Shown here one piece after another: positions 18,072 through 26,307 of a stretch of 64,000 nt of DNA. The stretch lies in contig NZ_LQZT01000007.1 in assembly GCF_001703635.1 (NCBI RefSeq), positions 20,159 through 84,158 on the forward strand, in the 5' to 3' direction. Made by a program: the position numbers and the translations under genes. Below the pieces are notes generated by a model that saw nothing but the letters and a program-made list of their open reading frames with translations, made no database searches and was not told the origin of the DNA. The first letter of the stretch is position 1, and every line of letters begins with the position of its first letter. The stretch is from Parahoeflea olei. GTDB taxonomy: Bacteria > Pseudomonadota > Alphaproteobacteria > Rhizobiales > Rhizobiaceae.

Positions 18072-18986
18072 ATGGAACTGCGCCAGCTCCGCCACTTCGT
18101 CGCCGTTGCCGAAGAACTGCATTTCGGCAGGGCCGCGGAACGGCTGCACATGACACAGCCGCCGCTGAGCCAGAGCATTCAGGCGCTGGAAGCCGACCTC
18201 GGCGTGCAACTGTTCGTGCGCACCAAGCGCACGGTGCGGCTGTCGCCGATCGGCAAGGAGTGGCTGCCCTATGCGCGGCGGGTGCTGGGCGAAGCGACGA
18301 CGCTTCCCGAGCTGGCCCGGCGGCTGTCCCGCGGCGAGGTCGGCACGCTGCACCTGGCCTTTGTGAGCTTCGTTGGCTACAGCTTCCTTCCGCGGCTGGT
18401 CAGCCGCTTCAAGCACGCCTTCCCCGAGGTGGACATCGAACTGAACGAAGCGACCAGCAACGTCCAGATCGACGGCCTGCTTGCGGGCGAACTCGATATC
18501 GGCCTGATGATCCCGCCGCCGAACCGGGCCATGCCGGCCCCGCTCGGCTATGTGCCGATCAGTTCGGAGGAACTGGTCGTGGCCATGCCGACCACGTGGT
18601 TGGAGGTCGGCGATCCCGCGCACGCGACCGGCACCGTCTCCTTCGATCGCCTCAGGGGCAAGCCGCTCATCCTGTTTCCGCGGACCGGGGCGCCCGTTCT
18701 TCACGATCTCGTCACCCGCCTTTACGCCGACTTCGGCGCGCATCCCGTCATCGGCCAGCGCGCGATGCAGATGCAGACCATCATCAATCTGGTGGCGGAA
18801 GGATTGGGGCTTGCCTTCGTGCCGAGCTCGATGTGCAGCCTGTCACCGGCCGGCGTCACCTATCTTCGGCTGCGGGAAAGCGCCCCGACGATCGAAGTCG
18901 GGATGGGCTGGCGCCCGGAAGAGGCTCCCGAACTGGTGCGCAAGTTCGTCGCCTTCGTCGCGGACGAAATCGCGAGACCGATGTAA
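18072..18986 (+). CDS. LysR family transcriptional regulator
   Basis: A 304-residue regulator. The N-terminal helix-turn-helix reads LRQLRHFVAVAEELHFGRAA followed by LHMTQPPLSQSIQALEADLG, close to the CbbR/BenM-type consensus. The effector domain runs from about residue 90 (GTLHLAFVSFVGYSFLPRLV). The start at 18072 gives the normal length; a very long open frame continues upstream only because it is antisense to ilvD. It faces ilvD-dctPQM and probably regulates that unit. Confidence 0.93.
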   Translation: MELRQLRHFVAVAEELHFGRAAERLHMTQPPLSQSIQALEADLGVQLFVRTKRTVRLSPIGKEWLPYARRVLGEATTLPELARRLSRGEVGTLHLAFVSFVGYSFLPRLVSRFKHAFPEVDIELNEATSNVQIDGLLAGELDIGLMIPPPNRAMPAPLGYVPISSEELVVAMPTTWLEVGDPAHATGTVSFDRLRGKPLILFPRTGAPVLHDLVTRLYADFGAHPVIGQRAMQMQTIINLVAEGLGLAFVPSSMCSLSPAGVTYLRLRESAPTIEVGMGWRPEEAPELVRKFVAFVADEIARPM

Positions 18987-18993
18987 AGGACCC

Positions 18994-19039
18994 TTGACAA
19001 GGACATGCTTGCGCGATCTTATGTAAAGGACACTTTACA
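18994..19039 (+). promoter_or_regulatory. Sigma70-type promoter overlapped by a palindromic operator
   Basis: TTGACA at 18994-18999 is followed, 17 bp later, by TCTTAT at 19017-19022, a good match to a housekeeping promoter. Overlapping and following the -10 is TGTAAAGGACACTTTACA at 19022-19039, whose two 7-bp arms (TGTAAAG/CTTTACA) are perfect inverted repeats. Another TGTAAAGGA half-site lies at 18982-18990, upstream of the -35 and overlapping the lysR stop codon. The arrangement predicts repression by a dimeric regulator, most simply the XRE protein encoded second in this unit. Confidence 0.7.
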
Positions 19040-19051
19040 CGAGGTGACACC

Positions 19052-19450
19052 ATGACTGATACCACCACTCCCGCCGCGCTCGCGCGGAACATGATCCCGG
19101 CCTTCCTGAGCATGCTGGCCTATGCCCTGGTGCTGATGGTCTCGCTGCGCCTGCTGGCCGGCGGCATCGACAACCGGGTCCAGGAAATCGCGGTGACGCT
19201 CGCGCCGATGGTCCCGGCCGTGCTTCTCTGCGCCTCGATCATCGGCGTGATCCGGAAGCTCGACGAGATGCAGCGCAGGCTTCAGCTCGAAGCCTTCTCG
19301 CTCGCCTTTGCGGGCACCGCACTCATCACGTTCAGCTATGGCTTCCTCGAGAATGTCGGCTTTCCGAAACTGTCGGCATTCGCCGTCTGGCCGGTGATGT
19401 GCGGCCTTTGGATGGCGGGCCTCGTGCTCGGGCACCTGCGCTACAAATGA
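19052..19450 (+). CDS. Small four-helix membrane protein, function unknown
   Basis: A 132-residue protein with four predicted membrane segments (about residues 15-37, 48-70, 82-104 and 109-129) and no recognised catalytic motif. GAGGTGACACC precedes the ATG. Its stop overlaps the start of the XRE gene by 4 bp (ATGA at 19447), so both are made from one mRNA driven by the promoter at 18994. Small XRE regulators coupled to membrane proteins of unknown function are a recurring bacterial pair; the role here is not known. Confidence 0.75.
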   Translation: MTDTTTPAALARNMIPAFLSMLAYALVLMVSLRLLAGGIDNRVQEIAVTLAPMVPAVLLCASIIGVIRKLDEMQRRLQLEAFSLAFAGTALITFSYGFLENVGFPKLSAFAVWPVMCGLWMAGLVLGHLRYK

Positions 19451-19635
19451 ACAACCGCATTCAGGAACTGCGGACAAAGCGAGGCTGGTCGCAGGCGGAT
19501 CTGGCGACTAGGCTCGACGTCTCGCGGCAGACGGTCAACGCTCTCGAGCGGGGCCGCTACGACCCCAGTCTTCCTCTGGCGTTCAGGATCGCAAGCCTGT
19601 TCGAGCTTTCGATCGAAGACATCTTTCGCCCGTGA
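19447..19635 (+). CDS. Small XRE family transcriptional regulator
   Basis: A 62-residue protein that is essentially one Cro/CI-type helix-turn-helix: IQELRTKRGWSQADLATRLD then VSRQTVNALERGRYDPSLPL, ending ASLFELSIEDIFRP. This length and ending are typical of stand-alone XRE repressors partnered with membrane proteins. It is translationally coupled to the preceding gene and probably represses its own operon through the TGTAAAG/CTTTACA palindrome upstream. Confidence 0.9.
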   Translation: MNNRIQELRTKRGWSQADLATRLDVSRQTVNALERGRYDPSLPLAFRIASLFELSIEDIFRP

Positions 19636-19840
19636 CGGGCACGATCGGACCATCGGAGCCGATTGCCCGTCCCAGAAGAGGATCGCCGCGAGCGGGCCTT
19701 GCATGCAGCTCCCGGAAGCCGGCTTTTGAGCGCGCCTTCGCGAACTCCGACCGCCGCGCCAGGGCGGCGACCGATGCCAAACCGGGCTTCGGTGATATAA
19801 GATCCGCCTTTCCGTCTTCCCCACAGGGTGGCTTGAGCCG

Positions 19841-20440
19841 ATGCAGAACACCACGAGAGCCCGAATCATCGCCGCGGCAGACGCGCTTTTCTACGAGCAC
19901 GGGCTTCGAAGCGTGAGCGTCGACGCCATCGCCGAGCGGGCGGAGGTGACCAAGCGGACGCTCTACTACCATTTCAGGAGCAAGGACGAACTGATCGCCG
20001 CCTATCTGGCCGACAAGGACGGCCCGACGGCGCAACGCTATCGCCGCTGGCTCGGCGCGGACGATCGCCCGCTGGCGGATCGCATCCTGCGCCTGTTCTC
20101 GGCGCTCGCGGCCCATGCCGAGAAACCGAAATGGCGCGGTTGCGGCTTCACCCGTGCCGCGGTGGAGCTCGCGGGCCAGCCGGGCCACCCTGCCGTGGCG
20201 ATGGCGGCCACCCACAAAACGCGCTTCGAGGCCTGGCTCACGGACGAGTTGCGGACCGCCGGCGCGTCGGACCCCGCGCTTGCGGGACGGCAGATCATGA
20301 TCCTGCTCGAGGGCGCGATCGCGCAGATGCTCGTGCACCGCGACGTGTCCTATGCCCTGGCCGCGGGCAAGGCGGCCGCGTCCATCGCCGCTGCCGCCAC
20401 AGCAGAGCCGGAAGTGCTGCGCGCCCGCGTCGCCGACTGA
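19841..20440 (+). CDS. TetR family transcriptional regulator
   Basis: A 199-residue TetR/AcrR regulator. The N-terminal DNA-binding domain contains RARIIAAADALFYEHGLRSV, VDAIAERAEVTKRTLYYHF and RSKDELIAAYL; the C-terminal ligand domain has WRGCGFTRAAVELAGQPGHP, common in this subgroup. It lies 81 bp upstream of an MFS transporter gene in the same direction, the classic repressor-exporter layout. Confidence 0.92.
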   Translation: MQNTTRARIIAAADALFYEHGLRSVSVDAIAERAEVTKRTLYYHFRSKDELIAAYLADKDGPTAQRYRRWLGADDRPLADRILRLFSALAAHAEKPKWRGCGFTRAAVELAGQPGHPAVAMAATHKTRFEAWLTDELRTAGASDPALAGRQIMILLEGAIAQMLVHRDVSYALAAGKAAASIAAAATAEPEVLRARVAD

Positions 20441-20450
20441 AGCCGCCAGG

Positions 20451-20468
20451 TATACCGACTAGTGTATT
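20451..20468. promoter_or_regulatory. Candidate TetR operator upstream of the MFS gene
   Basis: TATACCGACTAGTGTATT contains the inverted arms ATAC (20452-20455) and GTAT (20464-20467) around a central ACTAGT palindrome. It sits in the 81-bp gap between the tetR stop and the MFS start. Position and symmetry suggest the operator for the TetR protein; no experiment supports it. Confidence 0.45.
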
Positions 20469-20521
20469 TCTTCTCTCCGTCCGCGGCTTATCGTCGGCGC
20501 CTTCGAGGAGGGAGTCGAGCC

Positions 20522-21733
20522 TTGCCGCACACCGATGCACGACCCTGGACGCCGGCGCTGGTGCTGACGCTCATCGCCGCCGCAACAATCCTGTCGCTGT
20601 CGATGGGCCTGAGACAGAGTCTCGGCCTTTTCGTGGAGCCGATGATCACCGGAACCGGCATCACGCTGGCGTCCTTCGGTTTCGCGATGGCGATCCAGAA
20701 CCTGGCCTGGGGGATCGGGCAACCGTTCATGGGGGCGCTGTTCGACCGGCTCGGCGGACGTATCGTCATCGTTTCGGCATCGGTCCTGTATTGTGCGGGT
20801 CTGTTCCTGATGGCGACGGGGAGCCGCTTCGGCCTCTATCTTGGCGGAGGAGTGCTGATCGGCCTGGCGGTGGCGGGGACGTCGCATGGCGTGCTGGTCG
20901 GCATCGTCTCGCGGCTTGCGACGCCGGCGGTGCGCGGCACGGCCGTCTCGATTCTGGCGGCGGCCGGGTCGCTGGGAACCTTCGTGATCGCGCCGGGCGC
21001 CCAGGCGATGATCGATCTCTGGTCGTGGAAGGGCGCACTTGCGGGACTGGCGGTGCTGGCGAGCGTGATGGCGGCGGTGGCGGTGCCGCTCGGCCGGAGC
21101 AAGCCGCGCGGACCGGCGGCGTCCCCGGCTGCCAAGGCCAGTTTCAGGCTCGCCATCGCCGAGGCACTCACCAACCGGGCCTTCGTGATCACGACCCTCG
21201 CCTTCTTTGCCTGCGGCTTCCAGCTGATCTTCATCGCCACCCATCTGCCCAATTTCGTCGCCATCTGCGGCTTACCGCCGTCGGTCAGCGCGCAGGCGAT
21301 CGCGCTGATCGGCGTGTGCAACGCCCTTGGCACGCTGGCAGCCGGCCATCTCTGCCAGCGCTGGGGAAACAGCACGGTGCTCGCGCTCATCTATGCGCTG
21401 CGCACTGCGGCGATCGCACTGTTCTTCGTGCTGCCCGTGAGCGTGGGAACCACCCTGGTGTTCGCCGCGGCGATGGGCTTTTTATGGCTCAGCGTCGTGC
21501 CGCCCGTGAGCGGGCTCATCAACAGCCTGTTCGGCCCGGCCAATTTCGGCAGCCTTTTCGGCGTGATGTTTCTCAGCCACCAGGTCGGCGCCTTTCTCGG
21601 CGCCTGGCTGGGCAGCCTCAGCTTTCAGTGGAGCGGCAGCTATTCGCTCGCCTGGATCGCGCTGATCATCGTCGGCACGCTCGCCTCACTGCTGCAACTG
21701 CTGTCCACCGGCGGGAGACAGGCCGCCGCGTGA
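20522..21733 (+). CDS. Major facilitator superfamily transporter
   Basis: A roughly 403-residue, 12-helix MFS protein (ALVLTLIAAATILSLSMGL first helix; GALFDRLGGRIVIV is the helix 2-3 loop motif). The frame opens at 20462, but a TTG at 20522 preceded by GAGGAGGGA at 9-nt spacing is the most plausible start, because the upstream residues overlap the putative operator and are not membrane-like. Control by the adjacent TetR suggests export of a small toxic compound; the substrate is unknown. Confidence 0.85.
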   Translation: MPHTDARPWTPALVLTLIAAATILSLSMGLRQSLGLFVEPMITGTGITLASFGFAMAIQNLAWGIGQPFMGALFDRLGGRIVIVSASVLYCAGLFLMATGSRFGLYLGGGVLIGLAVAGTSHGVLVGIVSRLATPAVRGTAVSILAAAGSLGTFVIAPGAQAMIDLWSWKGALAGLAVLASVMAAVAVPLGRSKPRGPAASPAAKASFRLAIAEALTNRAFVITTLAFFACGFQLIFIATHLPNFVAICGLPPSVSAQAIALIGVCNALGTLAAGHLCQRWGNSTVLALIYALRTAAIALFFVLPVSVGTTLVFAAAMGFLWLSVVPPVSGLINSLFGPANFGSLFGVMFLSHQVGAFLGAWLGSLSFQWSGSYSLAWIALIIVGTLASLLQLLSTGGRQAAA

Positions 21734-21792
21734 AACGACCCCGACCCGGCCAGGATCATCGCCTCAGGCGCGCCTGTGCGGGATCTCCCCGC

Positions 21793-22686
21793 TCACCTCA
21801 CACTGAAGCGCACCGGCGCGACGATGGTCCTGTTGACGCCGGGGGGCGGGGCGGGAACCGGGGACGCGCGGCGCACGAGGGAGAGAACCTCGTTGTCGAG
21901 CGCCGGGTAGCCCGATGAGCGCGCGAGCGTGACCGACCGGACATTGCCGGCATCATCGATCGAGAAGCGGACATGGACAGTGCCGCGCTCGCCGCGCCGG
22001 CGCGCATCGGCGGGATATTTCTTGCGCCGCTCCAGATGCGCCATCAGCCGCGATTGCCAGCGTGCCGGCGACATCGAGGAGACACCGGATGCAGACTGGC
22101 GCGCGGCGGTGCGGGCGCCCTCCTTGACCTGGGCCTTGGCCTGGCGCGTGGCCTGCGAGGCGGCCTGCTGCTGTTGCGGACGGGGCTTCTGCCGGCGCGG
22201 TTCAGTCTTCCGGGGTTCGGCCTTGACCACCTCGCGCTTCGGCTCCGGCGGCGCAGGCCGCGGCAGCGGAATCGGCACCTCGGCCTCGGGAATCAGGGCG
22301 ACGTCCTCATCGACAGGATCGTCGTCTTCGGCGACCTCTTCCACAATCTCCTCGGGCTCGGGTTCGGGCAGGTCCTCGACCACCTCCTCGAAAGGTGTCT
22401 CGTCCGGCGTCGGGACGTTTTCGGCGGGTTTGCTCGCCTCTGCATCCTCCATGGCCTCGGAGATTTCGTTTTCCTGGGTGTCGACCGCTTCCGCTTCATC
22501 GGCGAGTTCGATCATGATGGCTGCCGGCGGCGTGGCGTCGGCGGCGACCATGGGCGCCTCGCGCATCAGCCACAGGGCGGCACCGACATGGGCGGTCAGC
22601 ACCAACAGGCTGGCGCCGGTCCACAGCGCCGCCTCCATGACACGCAGGGCGCGTGTGGCGCCGGTGGGGGGACGGGAGCCGGTCAT
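21793..22686 (-). CDS. tonB: Energy transducer TonB
   Basis: A 297-residue TonB-family protein: short cytoplasmic N-terminus, one membrane anchor near residues 20-42, a long acidic then proline-rich periplasmic spacer (about 60-180), and a C-terminal domain with YPADARRRGERGTVHVRFSI and SSGYPALDNEVLSLVRRASP that contacts TonB boxes. Its start overlaps the exbD stop by 4 bp. It completes the exbB-exbD-tonB energising complex for the two receptors encoded upstream on the same strand; a dedicated HasB-like role is plausible. Confidence 0.93.
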   Translation of the reverse strand: MTGSRPPTGATRALRVMEAALWTGASLLVLTAHVGAALWLMREAPMVAADATPPAAIMIELADEAEAVDTQENEISEAMEDAEASKPAENVPTPDETPFEEVVEDLPEPEPEEIVEEVAEDDDPVDEDVALIPEAEVPIPLPRPAPPEPKREVVKAEPRKTEPRRQKPRPQQQQAASQATRQAKAQVKEGARTAARQSASGVSSMSPARWQSRLMAHLERRKKYPADARRRGERGTVHVRFSIDDAGNVRSVTLARSSGYPALDNEVLSLVRRASPVPAPPPGVNRTIVAPVRFSVR

Positions 22687-23216
22687 GGCACCACGGGACT
22701 GTCGGCGCCGGACGGGCCAGACGTGGCGGCACTGTCGCCCTCGCCCTCGACCGCGCCGGGTGCATTCTCGTCCGCGGACGGAACTGAAGCGGGCTGCTGC
22801 GTCTTCTCAAGCCCGACCAGCGCGATCTTCAGGTAGCCCGACTGCCGCAGCAGGTTCATCACCTCCATGAAGTCGCCATAGTCGACGCCGCGGTCGGCAC
22901 GCAGGAAGATGCGGGCTTCCTTGTCGCCTTCGGTCAGCACGTCGATTGCCGCGCCGAGCGCTTCCCGCGCGACCGGATCCTCATCCAGATGCAGCGTCAG
23001 GTCCGGTTTCAGCGTCACGTAGAGCGGCTTGTCGGGCCGCTCCGCCGGCTTCGCCGCCGCGGCCGGCAGATCGACATTCACGTCGACGGTCGCCAGCGGC
23101 GCCGCCACCATGAAGATGATGAGCAGCACCAGCATGATGTCGATGAAGGGAACGATGTTGATGTCGCTGTTTTCTTCGGGCAGCGCGCCCGCGTTCCTGC
23201 GAATGCCTCCGGCCAT
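22683..23216 (-). CDS. exbD: Biopolymer transport protein ExbD
   Basis: A 177-residue protein with one N-terminal membrane helix (INIVPFIDIMLVLLIIFMVA) carrying the essential aspartate of the proton path, and a periplasmic domain with RADRGVDYGDFMEVMNLLRQ. About 45 low-complexity residues extend the C-terminus. It starts 5 bp after exbB and overlaps tonB, so the three are one transcriptional unit. Confidence 0.95.
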   Translation of the reverse strand: MAGGIRRNAGALPEENSDINIVPFIDIMLVLLIIFMVAAPLATVDVNVDLPAAAAKPAERPDKPLYVTLKPDLTLHLDEDPVAREALGAAIDVLTEGDKEARIFLRADRGVDYGDFMEVMNLLRQSGYLKIALVGLEKTQQPASVPSADENAPGAVEGEGDSAATSGPSGADSPVVP

Positions 23217-23221
23217 GTCGT

Positions 23222-24406
23222 CTACTCCGCCGCCGCAGCCGTGGCTTCACCGGAGCGCTCCGGCGTCCGGGACTGCTCCACCGCAAAGGACGCAGCGGGA
23301 GTTGCGCTCCGCACCGGCACCTTGCGCAGGTCGAGATCGAGGCTCACCAACTGTTCCACGCCCGATGCGGCATCGGCAAGCAGTTGGCCGTAGCCGGCGA
23401 TGCTTCTCGCAAACAGGTTGTAGATGATCACGGCCGGAATGGCCGCGACCAGGCCGATGGCGGTGGCGAGCAGCGCCTCGGCGATGCCCGGCGCGACGAC
23501 GGCGAGATTGGTGGTCTGCGCCTCAGAGATGCCGATGAAGGAATTCATGATGCCCCAGACCGTACCGAACAGGCCGATGAAGGGGGCGGTCGAGCCCACC
23601 GTGGCCAGAAGGCCGGTGCCGCGCGACAGTCGCCTCCCCGCCTGCGCCTCGATGCGGGCAAGCCGCGCGCCGAGGCGCTCCTTGACGCCGTCATTGCCGG
23701 CATGGTCGAGGGCTGCGGACGAGCGCTCCAGTTCATGCTCGGCCGAGCGCACCATGAACGCGGCAGGACCGCCCCGGCCGGCGAGCCGGTGTGCGGCATC
23801 CGCGAGCGTGGACGCGGAAGCAATGACGGCGACCCCGCGTCTTGCGCGCGCCTTGGCGCAGGCGATCTCGATGGTCTTGGCCGCCCAGACCGTCCAGACG
23901 GCGAGCGAGCCGAGCGCGAGACCGATCATGACGGTCTTCACCACCCAGTCGGCCGCCATGAACATGCCCCAGGGCGACAGGTTGTGCGGCAGGCTGGCGT
24001 CGGGCTCGGCGTTCAGGAGGTGCGAGACGGCACCGGCCGGGTCCTCAAGGAAAGTCGGCGCAGGCGCGACCGGCCCGGCGATATCGGCCGGTGCATCGGC
24101 GCCGCCGGTTTGGACTTCCGGCTCCGCGCCCTCGTTCGGGACGGGCGCAGGCGGCACCGACCGGGCGTCATCCGTGGGAGCTGTGATTTCGGCTTGCGCA
24201 GGCGACGCGGCTCCGGCGGCGTCCTGGTCCGCGGGGACAGCGGGGACTGCGGGGACTGCGGGCGCCACCTGCCCGCTCGCGGCAGGGGCAGGGGCCGGCT
24301 CCTGCGCGGTCGCGGAGACCGGGCCGCCAAAGATCAGCGACGCGGCGAGCAGCAGGGAAAGGCAAAACCCGCTCAGGCGGCGGTGAGGCTTGGTGATGTC
24401 GGTCAT
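23222..24406 (-). CDS. exbB: Biopolymer transport protein ExbB (extended N-terminus)
   Basis: A 394-residue ExbB. The C-terminal two-thirds hold the three-helix MotA/TolQ/ExbB core, with [20 protein letters not shown] and [20 protein letters not shown]. The first about 150 residues are a signal peptide plus an alanine/proline-rich periplasmic stretch, a form frequent in alphaproteobacteria. It uses the proton gradient to drive TonB. It follows the Rrf2 gene by 12 bp. Confidence 0.95.
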   Translation of the reverse strand: MTDITKPHRRLSGFCLSLLLAASLIFGGPVSATAQEPAPAPAASGQVAPAVPAVPAVPADQDAAGAASPAQAEITAPTDDARSVPPAPVPNEGAEPEVQTGGADAPADIAGPVAPAPTFLEDPAGAVSHLLNAEPDASLPHNLSPWGMFMAADWVVKTVMIGLALGSLAVWTVWAAKTIEIACAKARARRGVAVIASASTLADAAHRLAGRGGPAAFMVRSAEHELERSSAALDHAGNDGVKERLGARLARIEAQAGRRLSRGTGLLATVGSTAPFIGLFGTVWGIMNSFIGISEAQTTNLAVVAPGIAEALLATAIGLVAAIPAVIIYNLFARSIAGYGQLLADAASGVEQLVSLDLDLRKVPVRSATPAASFAVEQSRTPERSGEATAAAAE

Positions 24407-24418
24407 TCCAGTGTTCCT

Positions 24419-24952
24419 TCATGCCGCCGGCGTGGCGACTTTGTCCAGGTTCGATGCGGGCCGGGGCCTATGCCGGAGATGCGGCCGAAGCCGCGAAAAG
24501 AGCCGGCCCTTGAGGACGAGGCTGTGCAGGTCGCACCCCAGGCAAGCGAGCCTGCCGCTCGAGGGATCGCCGGCGAGGTCGTCGATGGTGAAGTCGTCAA
24601 AGATCGAGACGAAGGAGCCGATGGCCGCATGCACCACCGTATCGAGGGCCGTGCCCGACGGTTCGGGGGCCGTGCGGGCCTGATCCACGAGCGAGGGCTC
24701 CATCAGCCGAAGCACATCGCCGATGACGATCGCCTCTGCAGGCCGGGACAGCCGGATGCCACCGGCGCGGCCGCGCATGCCTTCGAGAAAGCCATGCCGG
24801 CAGAGCTTCGTGACAACCTGCGCCGCGTGGTCCTTGGTGGTGCCGGCGAGGTCGGCGACGAGCCGTGTGGTTCTCGGCTTGTTGGGCTGGGGCCGTGCGC
24901 AGGCCACGAGAATGTCGATGGCGATTTCGGCCTGCCGGGTCAGTTTCATCAT
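24419..24952 (-). CDS. Rrf2 family transcriptional regulator
   Basis: A 177-residue Rrf2/IscR-type regulator with an N-terminal winged helix (MMKLTRQAEIAIDILVACAR, then GTTKDHAAQVVTKLCRHGFL) and the family-typical GGIRLSRPAEAIVIGDVLRL. Cysteines in LACLGCDL, near residue 145, could help hold an Fe-S cluster, though the spacing differs from IscR, NsrR and RirA. The start follows GGAGG by 9 nt and overlaps the DUF454 stop by 4 bp. In an iron/heme uptake operon, an iron- or Fe-S-sensing role is likely. Confidence 0.88.
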   Translation of the reverse strand: MMKLTRQAEIAIDILVACARPQPNKPRTTRLVADLAGTTKDHAAQVVTKLCRHGFLEGMRGRAGGIRLSRPAEAIVIGDVLRLMEPSLVDQARTAPEPSGTALDTVVHAAIGSFVSIFDDFTIDDLAGDPSSGRLACLGCDLHSLVLKGRLFSRLRPHLRHRPRPASNLDKVATPAA

Positions 24953-25428
24953 GGTCTCTCGCCTCCTGGCTGCGGGCTCGCGAACCCGCCTGAACGGTCC
25001 ACGCCGCAGGCCGCGCCCTGCCCGGGCCGCGTGACGATCCAGGCCGCGCAGCCGAGCATGGCTGCGGCGACCGGGACCGCGAGCCAGGGGTCGGGCCTGG
25101 CCGCCAACCAGAACAGCGCGTAGCCGAGCGTCATTCCGAGGCAGGCCATCCACTTCGCCCGCAGCGGAATCGCCCCCTGCGCACGCCAGTCCCGGATCAG
25201 CGGACCGGCACGCGGATGGGCCAGCATCCAGGCCTCCAGACGCGGCGAGGAGCGACCGAAACACCATGCGGCGAGGATCAGGAAAATCGTCGTCGGCATC
25301 AGCGGGAGCACCGCGCCGACCATGCCGAGCAGCAGCATGAGACAGCCGAGCGCCATGTAGCCTGCCTGTCGGCCTTCATCGAGCCGGGAACGCCCCGGCC
25401 GCGGCGAGACCGCACGCAGCGGCATCAT
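24949..25428 (-). CDS. DUF454 (YbaN) family inner-membrane protein
   Basis: A 159-residue protein with about three to four membrane helices and the DUF454 pattern LMLLLGMVGAVLPLMPTTIF, followed by AAWCFGRSSPRLEAWMLAHP and GPLIRDWRAQGAIPLRAKW. The biochemical function of the family is unknown. I start it at 25428, where GGAGAGG lies 6 nt upstream; the longer open frame is not supported. Its position between heme oxygenase and Rrf2-exbBD-tonB suggests a link to heme or iron handling. Confidence 0.85.
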   Translation of the reverse strand: MMPLRAVSPRPGRSRLDEGRQAGYMALGCLMLLLGMVGAVLPLMPTTIFLILAAWCFGRSSPRLEAWMLAHPRAGPLIRDWRAQGAIPLRAKWMACLGMTLGYALFWLAARPDPWLAVPVAAAMLGCAAWIVTRPGQGAACGVDRSGGFASPQPGGERP

Positions 25429-25621
25429 GGAAGCCTCTCCGGTCGCGTGCAGCGACGCTTCGCCCACCCGCCGGCATCGACTGCGAGGGGAAAGCCGCCT
25501 TTTGCACGGCTGATCGGCACGAACGCCGGCGTCTGTCGGTCGGGCTGACTCGGTCATCGTTTCGAACGCCGCCATTGCGCCCTGTCGCGCGGAGAGCTCG
25601 TCTCGAGGAGAACCAGAGCCG

Positions 25622-26227
25622 TCATCCGAACACGTCCCCGACCAGCGCATGCACGCGGCGAAATGCCTGTTCCGCCCCGGCGACGACGCGGGCTTCATCC
25701 GCCTCGGGCAGCGCCACCGCGTCGAGCGCAGCGGTGAAGGTCCTCCAGTGCAGGCCGCGGCCTTCAGGCGCGGGCGCAAGATGCCGTGCGCCAAACGCCT
25801 GCGACAGGCCGAGTTTGGCTGCTTCCTTGAGCAGGAAGGCCGCACCGAGATTGGAGCCTTCGGCGACATAGAGCCAGCCAAGCGCCACGGCGATGCCGGG
25901 CAGCGGTTCCGCACGGCCTGGGGTCAGCGTTGGCGACGCCATGCCGAGATCGGCCATGTCCTGGCGGATCAGGTCGAGGCGGCGGCGTTCTTCCAGGTCC
26001 GGAAGCAGGGCCTGCAGCTCCGGGTGGCCAAAAAGCGGGTCGATCTCGGCGTGGAAGCGATGCTGCACCGCGAGGAACCGGCCATAGCGCTCGCGATCGG
26101 CAAAGGGCTCGCGGGCCATGATCGCCTGGTCCAGACGCTCGTGGGTGGAATGGGTGGCCCGCTTCAGCCGCTTGGCCCGGCCCACCTCTCCGGCCTCGGC
26201 TTGTGTTTCCAATGTCTCATGCGTCAT
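25622..26227 (-). CDS. Biliverdin-producing heme oxygenase
   Basis: A 201-residue heme oxygenase-fold protein. LKRATHSTHERLDQAI places the proximal heme ligand at His29 by alignment with the T-x3-H pattern of known enzymes, and GWLYVAEGSNLGAAFL forms the distal helix over the heme. It would open imported heme to biliverdin, CO and iron in the cytoplasm. A GAGGGCAGAGCG site precedes the ATG. It lies 80 bp downstream of the first receptor gene, which supports heme as the substrate of the cluster. A BphO-type role providing bilin for a phytochrome is less likely here. Confidence 0.88.
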   Translation of the reverse strand: MTHETLETQAEAGEVGRAKRLKRATHSTHERLDQAIMAREPFADRERYGRFLAVQHRFHAEIDPLFGHPELQALLPDLEERRRLDLIRQDMADLGMASPTLTPGRAEPLPGIAVALGWLYVAEGSNLGAAFLLKEAAKLGLSQAFGARHLAPAPEGRGLHWRTFTAALDAVALPEADEARVVAGAEQAFRRVHALVGDVFG

Positions 26228-26307
26228 CGCTCTGCCCTCATCTGTGTCTCCGCCATGACAGCGGCTCGTTTCCGCCCCGGAGCGCGATGCCGCGCGGGGC
26301 CGTGTCG

